A stretch of 6,804 bases of DNA from an uncultured Actinomyces sp. (GTDB lineage Bacteria; Actinomycetota; Actinomycetes; Actinomycetales; Actinomycetaceae). The notes under the pieces were generated by a model. It saw only the letters and a list, made by a program, of their open reading frames with translations. It searched no databases and was not told where the DNA came from. Made by a program: the position numbers and the translations under genes. Positions 1 through 5,630 of this stretch are shown piece by piece (within the stretch, counting starts at the first letter, position 1; each line of letters begins with the position of its first letter). The stretch covers positions 1 through 6,804 of the forward strand of contig CALIZH010000395.1 in NCBI GenBank assembly GCA_938028585.1, read 5' to 3'.

Positions 1-47
1 ATCTCGAGCGTCGCTAAGATTTCCGCTTCGCGGAACTCATGACTGAG

Positions 48-81
48 GTGTGGGCCGAAACCCTGTGGTTTCGGCCCACAC
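48..81 (+). terminator. Strong 15-bp hairpin, probable terminator of the upstream gene
   Basis: The arms GTGTGGGCCGAAACC (48-62) and GGTTTCGGCCCACAC (67-81) are perfect reverse complements around a 4-base loop, CTGT. No T-run follows (next bases TGCATAACGG), so this is a hairpin-only terminator of the kind common in actinobacteria, or a bidirectional one. All three forward frames to its left stop by base 46 (TAA 15-17, TGA 40-42, TGA 44-46), so a forward gene ending there is possible. In many actinobacteria that gene is trigger factor (tig), but the few visible residues do not identify it. A smaller 6-bp stem (TTCCGC/GCGGAA, 21-35) lies just before it. Confidence 0.7.
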
Positions 82-114
82 TGCATAACGGCTGCGGTGT
101 TTGGGCCTTTTCCA

Positions 115-130
115 TGCGCCCTGAGCGAAA
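115..130 (+). promoter_or_regulatory. Possible ClgR-type activator box upstream of clpP1
   Basis: The core CGC-CCTGA-GCG (117-127) followed by AAA fits the actinobacterial ClgR pattern as I recall it (CGC-Y-N-A-N-R-GCG flanked by A/T) except for T instead of the central A and a weak left flank. ClgR activates clpP1P2 and other Clp genes in Corynebacterium, Streptomyces and Mycobacterium. The site lies about 105 bases before the clpP1 start. A weak -10-like TAAGTT (168-173) downstream would put the box near -58, but I see no convincing -35. The rest of 82-231 holds no gene I can support. The clpP1 ribosome site is AAGGAG at 219-224. Confidence 0.4.
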
Positions 131-231
131 AGACTGCTTTTAGAGCGCCAAGTCTTCGATGAACCGATAAGTTTGGACCCAGTGAGGTTTCATGAGTGGA
201 ACCGGACCCTCAATGTGTAAGGAGAGCGTGA

Positions 232-840
232 ATGGCTATTCAAGCCTCGGGCGGAAATGAAACGCCCATGGGACTGGGAGATTCGGTCTACCAGCGCCTG
301 CTGAAAGAGCGCATCATCTGGCTCGGTGGCGAGGTGCGAGACGATAACGCAAACGCGATCTGTGCGCAGCTCCTTTTGCTGGCTGCGGAAGATCCCGAAC
401 GCGATATCTATCTGTACATTAACTCTCCTGGTGGTTCCGTGACCGCCGGTATGGCTATTTACGACACCATGCAGTACGTGAAGCCTGATGTTGTCACTGT
501 CGGTATGGGCCTTGCAGCATCGATGGGGCAGTTCCTGCTGACTGCAGGCGCTCCCGGAAAGCGTTACATCACGCCGCACACGCGTGTTTTGCTCCACCAA
601 CCTTTGGGAGGCGCGGGCGGTAGCGCAACGGATATTCGCATTAACGCGGATCTGATCTTGGGCATGAAGAAGGAACTGGCTCAGATCACCGCCTCGCGCA
701 CCGGCAAGTCTGTCGAGCAGGTTGAGGCAGATGGCGATCGTGACCACTGGTTCACAGCTCAAGAAGCACTGGAATACGGCTTTGTCGATCAGGTTATCGA
801 CAGTCCGCAGGAAATTGGCAACCGTGGAGGAGAAAACTGA
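232..840 (+). CDS. clpP1: ATP-dependent Clp protease proteolytic subunit ClpP1
   Basis: Serine peptidase of family S14. It forms heptameric rings in the cytoplasm and, with ClpP2, the mixed ClpP1P2 barrel that degrades proteins unfolded by ClpX or ClpC. The 202 residues match family length. The catalytic triad is visible: Ser97 in GLAASMG (91-99 region), His122 in LHQP, and Asp171 in the DRDHW segment, followed by the usual AQEALEYGFVDQVI. YINSPGG (62-68) is the substrate-binding strand and loop. The mycobacterial ClpP1-type N-terminus (GDSVYQRLLKERIIWLG) makes this ClpP1 rather than ClpP2. The ATG at 232 is chosen because AAGGAG lies 7 bases upstream; Met13 is an alternative without a good ribosome site. 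The stop overlaps the clpP2 start by one base, implying coupled translation and balanced output of the two rings. Confidence 0.97.
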   Translation: MAIQASGGNETPMGLGDSVYQRLLKERIIWLGGEVRDDNANAICAQLLLLAAEDPERDIYLYINSPGGSVTAGMAIYDTMQYVKPDVVTVGMGLAASMGQFLLTAGAPGKRYITPHTRVLLHQPLGGAGGSATDIRINADLILGMKKELAQITASRTGKSVEQVEADGDRDHWFTAQEALEYGFVDQVIDSPQEIGNRGGEN

Positions 841-1487
841 TGAGCACTCAGCCCTATTTCGACGCAGTTGCCCGCCAGATGCCTCAGGCGCGTTACGTTC
901 TTCCGAACTTTGAAGAGCGCACTGCATATGGTTTCAAGCGTCAGGACCCTTACGCAAAGCTTTTTGAAGACCGCATTGTCTTCTTGGGCGTGCAGGTTGA
1001 TGACGCCAGTGCGGATGACATCATGGCTCAGCTGTTGGTTCTTGAATCTCAAGATCCCGATTCGCTGATCACGATGTACATCAATTCGCCCGGTGGCTCA
1101 TTCACCGCAATGACCGCGATCTACGACACGATGCAGTACATCAAGCCGCAGGTCCAGACCGTTTGCTTGGGCCAAGCAGCATCTGCCGCTGCTGTCCTCT
1201 TGGCCGCCGGCTCTCCCGGTAAGCGCCTTGCTCTTCCCAATGCGCGCGTGCTGATCCACCAGCCCGCGATGGAAGGAATGCAGGGACAGGCCTCGGATAT
1301 CCAGATTATTGCGGATGAAATTGACCGCATGCGTCTGTGGCTCGAAGAGACACTCTCTGCTCACTCGGGTAAGCCGGTCGAGGAAGTTCGTCGCGATATC
1401 GAGCGCGATAAGATCCTGACCGCCGCTCAGGCTGAGGAATATGGTTTGATCGACCAGGTTTTGGCTTCTCGTAAAGCGCAGAACTAG
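840..1487 (+). CDS. clpP2: ATP-dependent Clp protease proteolytic subunit ClpP2
   Basis: Second S14 subunit of the ClpP1P2 protease. In Mycobacterium tuberculosis the ClpP2 ring is the face on which ClpX and ClpC1 dock. The 215 residues show Ser115 in GQAASAAA, His140 in LIHQP and Asp190 in the ERDKILTA segment. The ASAAA context (instead of ASMG) and the phrases FLGVQVDDASADDIMAQLLVLES and TVCLGQAASAAAVLLAAG are hallmarks of actinobacterial ClpP2. PQARY (15-19) matches the region where mycobacterial ClpP2 loses its propeptide (between A and R), predicting a 17-residue propeptide here. The start is ATG 840-842 inside TGATG, with GGAGGA (826-831) eight bases before it. It is probably co-transcribed with clpP1 and ends at two hairpins. 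Confidence 0.97.
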   Translation: MSTQPYFDAVARQMPQARYVLPNFEERTAYGFKRQDPYAKLFEDRIVFLGVQVDDASADDIMAQLLVLESQDPDSLITMYINSPGGSFTAMTAIYDTMQYIKPQVQTVCLGQAASAAAVLLAAGSPGKRLALPNARVLIHQPAMEGMQGQASDIQIIADEIDRMRLWLEETLSAHSGKPVEEVRRDIERDKILTAAQAEEYGLIDQVLASRKAQN

Positions 1488-1498
1488 TTGACAGCTGT

Positions 1499-1522
1499 GC
1501 GACTGTAACCAGTCGCTGTTTT
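1499..1522 (+). terminator. First terminator-like hairpin after clpP2
   Basis: GCGACTG (1499-1505) and CAGTCGC (1510-1516) pair perfectly around TAAC and are followed by TGTTTT, a short T-rich tail. The stem begins 12 bases after the clpP2 stop. It is shorter than the next hairpin but has the better T-tract. Confidence 0.6.
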
Positions 1523-1529
1523 AGGCAAG

Positions 1530-1563
1530 CGGGGGAGAGCGTTTCGGCGCTCTCTCCCGTTCC
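1530..1563 (+). terminator. Second, stronger terminator hairpin after clpP2
   Basis: CGGGGGAGAGCG (1530-1541) pairs with CGCTCTCTCCCG (1548-1559) over 12 positions, one of them G-U, around the loop TTTCGG. The tail TTCCTATT is mildly T-rich. Together with the hairpin just before it, this should separate the clpP1-clpP2 transcript from clpX. Confidence 0.8.
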
Positions 1564-1605
1564 TATTCAATGACCGTTCTTACACTACGGATTCCGCGCG
1601 TCAAT

Positions 1606-1639
1606 TCGCTGTTAGCGACCGCGTGAATTAGGCTAGATT
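1606..1639 (+). promoter_or_regulatory. ClgR-like palindrome and possible clpX promoter
   Basis: TCGCTGTTAGCGA (1606-1618) is a perfect inverted repeat (TCGCT/AGCGA, 3-base spacer). With its left flank AAT it reads TTCGC-T-GTT-A-GCGA, close to the Streptomyces and Corynebacterium ClgR consensus as I recall it (TTCGCYNNNRGCG). A -10-like TAGATT (1634-1639) follows at a distance where the palindrome covers the expected -35 position, and no good -35 hexamer is present. That combination fits an activator-dependent promoter. The clpX start is 65 bases beyond the palindrome. The assignment to ClgR is inference; the symmetry is direct observation. Confidence 0.55.
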
Positions 1640-1682
1640 CCAGTAAAAGCCCACTTTTTGGGATAGTTTTCAGGAGGCGCAG

Positions 1683-2936
1683 GTGAGTCGTTTAACCGAC
1701 GGAGCAGAGGCCCTGAAGTGCTCGTTCTGTGGAAAGAGCCAGAAACAGGTCCGCAAGCTCATTGGTGGATCCGGTGTCTACATCTGCAACGAGTGCGTCG
1801 ACCTTTGCAATGAAATCATCGCCGAGGATTCCGAGCCGACAAGCCAGCCTTCTTCTCTCCCTCTCCCCAAGCCTCGCGAAATCTATAACTTCCTTGACTC
1901 TTGGGTAATCGGCCAGGACCGCGCCAAGCGTGCGCTTTCGGTGGCCGTGTACAACCACTACAAGCGCGTCCGCTCGCGCGAAGCTGGCAATGAAGAAGAT
2001 ATGTATGGCACGAAGTCAAATATCTTGCTTCTCGGCCCCACGGGTACAGGTAAAACCCACCTGGCTCGTTGCCTAGCGCGTCTGCTTGATGTGCCTTTCG
2101 CAATTGTCGATGCGACAGCTCTGACCGAGGCCGGTTACGTCGGTGAAGATGTTGAAAATATTTTGCTTCGCCTGATTCAAGAAGCCGGTGGAGATATTAA
2201 GAAGGCCGAACGAGGCATTATCTACGTCGATGAGATTGACAAGATCGGACGTAAGGGTGAAAACGCCTCCATCACGCGTGATGTTTCTGGTGAAGGCGTG
2301 CAGCAAGCTCTTCTGAAGATCATTGAAGGAACTGTTGCTTCAGTGCCCCCGCAGGGCGGACGCAAGCACCCGCACCAGCAGTTCTTGGAGATCGATACCT
2401 CTGGAATCCTCTTCATTGCTGCGGGAGCATTTGCGGGCATTGAAGACATTGTGAAGGCTCGCTTGGGACAGCGTTCGACCGGTTTTGGATCCGAGCTGAA
2501 GTCCGCTGCTGAGATGGGCGACCTCTACGAGTCTGTCACCGCAGAAGACCTTCACAAATTCGGTATGATTCCGGAATTTATTGGTCGTCTTCCCGTGCTG
2601 ACCTCGACTAAAGAACTTTCTGAGGAAGATCTGGTTCGAGTGTTGACCGAGCCAACGAATTGCTTGGTCTCTCAGTATCAGCACCTCTTTGAACTTGATG
2701 GAATTACCTTAGAGTTCACCCATGACGCACTCCTTGCGATCGCCGAGCTGGCAAATCAGCGCAAGACCGGTGCGCGAGGTTTGTCCTCGGTGATGGAAGC
2801 GACGCTGTCTGACCTGATGTTCGACCTTCCCTCCCGTGATGATGTTGCGCGCGTGGTGGTAACCCGTGATGCTGTCCTTGGACAGGGAAGCGCTGAGTTG
2901 TACGAGGCCGAGCCCGCTTCCGTACAGAGCGCTTAA
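1683..2936 (+). CDS. clpX: ATP-dependent Clp protease ATP-binding subunit ClpX
   Basis: AAA+ unfoldase hexamer that recognises tagged proteins, unfolds them and threads them into ClpP. The 417 residues match family length. Visible in order: an N-terminal zinc domain with Cys13, Cys16, Cys35 and Cys38; Walker A GPTGTGKT (118-125, Lys124); pore loop GYVG (151-154); Walker B IIYVDEID (179-186); the RKH pore loop (227-229); the ClpP-docking loop around 263-270; an arginine finger in EFIGRLPV (Arg302); and sensor 2 GARG with Arg365. The docking tripeptide reads Thr266-Gly-Phe instead of Ile/Leu-Gly-Phe. GTG at 1683 is chosen because AGGAGG (1672-1677) lies five bases upstream and the N-terminus aligns with known ClpX. 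It is separated from clpP2 by two terminators, so it is likely transcribed from its own promoter. Confidence 0.97.
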   Translation: MSRLTDGAEALKCSFCGKSQKQVRKLIGGSGVYICNECVDLCNEIIAEDSEPTSQPSSLPLPKPREIYNFLDSWVIGQDRAKRALSVAVYNHYKRVRSREAGNEEDMYGTKSNILLLGPTGTGKTHLARCLARLLDVPFAIVDATALTEAGYVGEDVENILLRLIQEAGGDIKKAERGIIYVDEIDKIGRKGENASITRDVSGEGVQQALLKIIEGTVASVPPQGGRKHPHQQFLEIDTSGILFIAAGAFAGIEDIVKARLGQRSTGFGSELKSAAEMGDLYESVTAEDLHKFGMIPEFIGRLPVLTSTKELSEEDLVRVLTEPTNCLVSQYQHLFELDGITLEFTHDALLAIAELANQRKTGARGLSSVMEATLSDLMFDLPSRDDVARVVVTRDAVLGQGSAELYEAEPASVQSA

Positions 2937-2952
2937 GTAAGTTGGGGGAGTA

Positions 2953-3264
2953 GTGGCAGAGAATCAGCTACCGAGCGAACTGATCGAAGCGCGTAAAACG
3001 ATCGATAACATCGATGCTGCTCTGATTCACATCCTTGCGGAACGCTTCCGTTGCACTCAAAAAGTCGGTGTTATTAAAGCGGTTCATGAGCTTCCGCCCG
3101 CCGATCCCGCCCGTGAACAGGTCCAGATTGCACGTCTTCGGGCGCTCGCTGCAGAATCTGGTCTGGATCCAGATTTTGCCGAAAAGTTTTTGAACTTTAT
3201 GGTTAAAGAAGTTATTCGTCACCACGAGGATATTAAGGCTGCTTACTCGCAGTCAGAATTGTGA
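2953..3264 (+). CDS. AroQ-class chorismate mutase, monofunctional
   Basis: Predicted to convert chorismate to prephenate, the branch point towards phenylalanine and tyrosine, in the cytoplasm. The 103 all-helical residues match small AroQ enzymes. Residues that line up with the E. coli active site are Arg14 (ARKTIDNID), Arg31 (AERFR), Lys42 (GVIKA), and Asp51, Arg54 and Glu55 (ADPAREQ). The C-terminal helix reads FLNFMVKEVIRHHEDI, where the E. coli Gln88 position is not clearly a Gln. The related isochorismate-pyruvate lyase (PchB) is a weaker alternative. GTG at 2953 is the only sensible start: an in-frame TAA lies at 2938-2940. The GGGGGAG ribosome site ends just two bases before it, which is tight. 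It starts 16 bases after clpX with no terminator between, so co-transcription is likely. I see no terminator after it. Confidence 0.85.
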   Translation: MAENQLPSELIEARKTIDNIDAALIHILAERFRCTQKVGVIKAVHELPPADPAREQVQIARLRALAAESGLDPDFAEKFLNFMVKEVIRHHEDIKAAYSQSEL

Positions 3265-3284
3265 TCTGTTCATCCTTAATGGGA

Positions 3285-3313
3285 TTGATTCTCGCAGCTC
3301 CCTGATGTAAGAT
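3285..3313 (+). promoter_or_regulatory. Candidate sigma-70 promoter for the exporter operon
   Basis: TTGATT (3285-3290) and TAAGAT (3308-3313) are separated by exactly 17 bases and each match four of six consensus positions. Transcription would begin near 3320, leaving a leader of about 48 bases before the lipoprotein start. Direct repeats begin immediately after the -10, where a bound protein would block initiation. Confidence 0.5.
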
Positions 3314-3353
3314 GTTATCAATTCGTTATCAAACGATGCGAAAATGTTATAAA
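3314..3353 (+). repeat. Phased direct repeats, possible operator of the exporter operon
   Basis: GTTATCAA occurs at 3314-3321 and 3325-3332, and a one-mismatch copy GTTATAAA at 3346-3353. Starts are 11 and 21 bases apart, about one and two helical turns, so all copies face the same side of the DNA. Such spacing is typical of tandem sites for OmpR/PhoB-type response regulators and some repressors. No regulator gene is in the window, so the binding protein is unknown. Confidence 0.45.
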
Positions 3354-3367
3354 CAACAGGAGATTCG

Positions 3368-3859
3368 ATGCAGAATCCTCGTCCCTCCCGTCGGCTTGCG
3401 CTCGGTGCGCTCGCCCTGACCTTCCTCCTCGCATCCTGCAGCCAAGGAGGAACAACCTCATCCCAAACAACACAGGCGCACGGTAAAGGCTCATCAAGCA
3501 CAGCTAGCGCGGCCTCGTCCACTTCAAAAGACCCCAATATTGCATTCGGACAATGCATGCGGGCACAGGGCTACGATGTCCCCGATACCGGTCTTACTCC
3601 CGATCAGTTAACCGACACTTCAGATGCCTTTAACGGCGCGATCAACAAGTGTATGCAAGAGGTTTCTTCTCTGGTCGGAGAGCAAGATGACCTCACCAAT
3701 GATGCTGCCACACGCCAATTGCTGGTTAAGGGAGCACAATGCCTTAGGGATCTTGGCTATGACGTCAAAGACCCCAAGCCCGGTGAAGGCGTCAGTATCC
3801 AAAATATTCCCACTGACGCCGTCAACAAGTGCTTTGGGAACCCCAGGGGTGGGAAGTGA
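3368..3859 (+). CDS. Small Ser/Thr-rich lipoprotein with duplicated Cys module
   Basis: A 163-residue exported lipoprotein of unknown function. Residues 1-23 form a signal peptide (RR at 8-9, hydrophobic LALGALALTFLLAS), and the lipobox is L-A-S-Cys24. A Ser/Thr/Ala-rich linker (about 25-54) follows. The folded part contains two similar units: QCMRAQGYDV...AINKC (62-95) and QCLRDLGYDV...AVNKC (124-155), giving Cys63/Cys95 and Cys125/Cys155, which could form two disulfides outside the membrane. The C-M-R-x-x-G-x-D-x-P-D signature is one I associate with actinobacterial lipoproteins found beside ABC exporters; the role there is not established. AGGAGA (3358-3363) lies four bases before ATG 3368. 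The stop overlaps the adaptor start (GTGA), so it is made together with the transporter and probably works as an accessory or substrate-handling subunit. Confidence 0.85.
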   Translation: MQNPRPSRRLALGALALTFLLASCSQGGTTSSQTTQAHGKGSSSTASAASSTSKDPNIAFGQCMRAQGYDVPDTGLTPDQLTDTSDAFNGAINKCMQEVSSLVGEQDDLTNDAATRQLLVKGAQCLRDLGYDVKDPKPGEGVSIQNIPTDAVNKCFGNPRGGK

Positions 3860-4944
3860 AAATCCATCCTTACGTCTCATCGCATCGCGGTAGTGCACGT
3901 GTCCTAGCTGCGGCGATTGCACTCGCATGTATGAGCGGTTGCGCACATAGCTCTGGAGCAGCTTCAGATGCAGCTGAATACTCGGGTGCAAGCGCGGAGA
4001 TTACTCGCGGTGATCTGGTCGGGGAAACAACTGTCCAGGGAACCCTTCATTACGCGGACTCCTACACACAGAAATCTGCCTTCGATGGTGTGATCACGGC
4101 TCTTCCCACTCCGGGTTCGACGATCAAGCTCGGCGAACGCATCTACACAGTTGGAGGCCAGAGTGCCTATCTTCTGCGCGGAAACACGCCTGCGTGGCGT
4201 ACTTTTGAAAGTGGAATGAGCGACGGTGAAGACGTCAAGCAATTAGAAGAATCCCTTGCACAGTTGGGACATTTCACGGCAGAAGCCGACTCTCACTTCG
4301 ATTGGCGCACTCAAGCGGCGATCAGCCAGTGGCAAAAGTCCTTGGGAATTGCACGCGATGGAGTCCTTCCGCTGGGGCAGGTTCTTTTCGCTTCGGAAGA
4401 CCTTCGAGTTGGCGCACTTAAAGCGCGGGTCGGTGATAGTGCCGCAAATGGAACGGAACTCTTTGCGGCCTCGTCTTCCAGGCAGATTATTTCGGCAAAT
4501 CTCAAACTTTCTGATCAGGCACTCGGTGTCGTTGGGAGCGCGGTGACGATTCGTCTTCCGGGAGCGCAAACAACGAAGGGCTCAATCTCCTCTGTCGAGC
4601 CGCCAAAAGAAAAGATCAGCTCAGAGGGGGCGGATCAGCAGGGAACGACAAAGGATCGCATTATCCCGATCACTGTCACCCCCGATGATCCTGCAGCGAC
4701 AGAGAAGCTCCAAGAGGCCTCGGTGTCGCTGGGTATCACCTCGCAGACGAAGAAGGATGTCCTTTCTGTGCCGCTGGGCGCTCTGGTTGCCATTACGCCT
4801 GATCAATTCGGAGTCGAGGTTATCGGTGACGATGGAAAGACGGTTCGCGTTCCTGTGCAGACAGGTTTATTCGCTGGGGATCGCGTTGAAGTCACCTCTG
4901 ATGATCTTCACGAGGGACAACGCGTGGTGGTGCCGAACCGATGA
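3856..4944 (+). CDS. MacA/HlyD-type exporter adaptor with peptidoglycan-binding domain
   Basis: Predicted extracytoplasmic adaptor of the ABC exporter encoded next (362 residues). The signal segment (about 15-28) ends in M-S-G-Cys29, an acceptable though not ideal lipobox, so it is probably lipid-anchored. Residues 50-105 look like the entry half of an adaptor (TVQGTLHYADSYTQKSAFDG then a lipoyl-like stretch PTPGSTIKLGERIYTVGG). Residues about 119-177 resemble a peptidoglycan-binding domain (GMSDGEDVKQLEESLAQLGHF, then TQAAISQWQKSLGIARDGVL). A beta-barrel part (about 192-250) and a membrane-proximal part (about 300-360, VLSVPLGALV ... VQTGLFAGDRVEV) complete it. GTG 3856 is chosen over ATG 3829: it gives the four-base GTGA overlap, lies behind AGGGGTG (3845-3851), and does not extend into the lipoprotein gene. 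No long coiled-coil hairpin is seen, as expected without an outer membrane. Confidence 0.85.
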   Translation: MKIHPYVSSHRGSARVLAAAIALACMSGCAHSSGAASDAAEYSGASAEITRGDLVGETTVQGTLHYADSYTQKSAFDGVITALPTPGSTIKLGERIYTVGGQSAYLLRGNTPAWRTFESGMSDGEDVKQLEESLAQLGHFTAEADSHFDWRTQAAISQWQKSLGIARDGVLPLGQVLFASEDLRVGALKARVGDSAANGTELFAASSSRQIISANLKLSDQALGVVGSAVTIRLPGAQTTKGSISSVEPPKEKISSEGADQQGTTKDRIIPITVTPDDPAATEKLQEASVSLGITSQTKKDVLSVPLGALVAITPDQFGVEVIGDDGKTVRVPVQTGLFAGDRVEVTSDDLHEGQRVVVPNR

Positions 4945-5630
4945 ATTCACTTCTAGAAGTGCGCGAAGTTCGTCGCTCATATGGATCGCCGCCGGTTAAC
5001 GCCTGTGATGGCGTGAGTCTGAGCGTCAGCAGGGGAGAATTCGTCGCAATCGTCGGTCCATCGGGGTCTGGGAAATCAACCCTGTTAAACCTGATCGGTA
5101 CCCTAGATCGGCCTGATTCCGGTTCGGTAATGATCGATGGTATGGATGTCTCTTCCCTCAACGATGCTGAACTATCGGGTGTTCGTGCTTCTCTTATTGG
5201 CTTTGTTTTCCAGCAATTTCACCTCTCTCCGGGAGTGACTGCTTTGGACAACGTTGCCGATGGCCTGCTTTATCGTGGGATTCCACGGGCACAACGCCGC
5301 GAAAAAGCACGCGAAGCCCTGGAAAAAGTGGGACTGGGGCACCGTATTGAGCACCGTCCCCATCAAATGTCTGGAGGCGAGCGCCAACGCGTTGCGATCG
5401 CACGAGCGCTGGTAGGGGAGCCGGCCCTTCTCTTGGCCGATGAACCTACAGGAAATCTTGACTCGCGTTCAGGGGACGCGATCGTCACGCTGCTTCGTGA
5501 GTTGAACGAGGCGGGGACGACGATCATCGTTATTACTCACGACAACGATCTTGCTGCCTCTCTTCCCAGACAAATCATGATCCGTGATGGTCGGGTTGTC
5601 TCAGACTCGGGTAGTGAGGTGATCTTGTGA
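4941..5630 (+). CDS. ABC exporter ATP-binding protein, LolD/MacB type
   Basis: Cytoplasmic nucleotide-binding subunit (229 residues) that powers the adjacent permease. Motifs in order: aromatic Tyr14; Walker A GPSGSGKST (39-47, Lys45); Q-loop Gln91 in GFVFQQFHL; signature MSGGERQR (143-150, with Glu147 where Gln is classic, usual for this subfamily); Walker B LLLADEPT (Asp167, catalytic Glu168); D-loop NLD (172-174); and switch His200 in VITHD. The GFVFQQFHLSPGVTALDNV segment is typical of the LolD/MacB/FtsE branch, which drives mechanotransmission rather than classic substrate transport. ATG 4941 overlaps the adaptor stop by four bases (ATGA). No clear ribosome site is visible, so translation probably depends on coupling. 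Confidence 0.95.
   Translation: MNSLLEVREVRRSYGSPPVNACDGVSLSVSRGEFVAIVGPSGSGKSTLLNLIGTLDRPDSGSVMIDGMDVSSLNDAELSGVRASLIGFVFQQFHLSPGVTALDNVADGLLYRGIPRAQRREKAREALEKVGLGHRIEHRPHQMSGGERQRVAIARALVGEPALLLADEPTGNLDSRSGDAIVTLLRELNEAGTTIIVITHDNDLAASLPRQIMIRDGRVVSDSGSEVIL

Noticed and set aside
1..47. 3' end of an upstream gene such as trigger factor
   Set aside because: The three forward frames stop at 17, 42 and 46 after only a few residues, none recognisable. The idea rests on gene order in other genomes alone, so no CDS is listed.
190..927. Long open frame on the minus strand across clpP1
   Set aside because: It lies opposite a clearly real gene, and its product is rich in Cys, Arg, His and Ser with no recognisable domain, as expected of a codon-bias shadow.
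1488..1493. Perfect TTGACA -35 hexamer right after the clpP2 stop
   Set aside because: No -10-like hexamer occurs 15-19 bases downstream, and the region folds into the first terminator hairpin.
3345..3353. Extended -10 (TG-T-TATAAA) before the lipoprotein
   Set aside because: Transcription would begin around 3360, inside the AGGAGA ribosome site. The TTGATT/TAAGAT pair upstream is a better fit.
3829..3855. Earlier ATG start for the adaptor gene
   Set aside because: It would add nine residues before the signal peptide, overlap the lipoprotein gene by 31 bases, and lack a ribosome site. GTG 3856 gives the typical four-base overlap.
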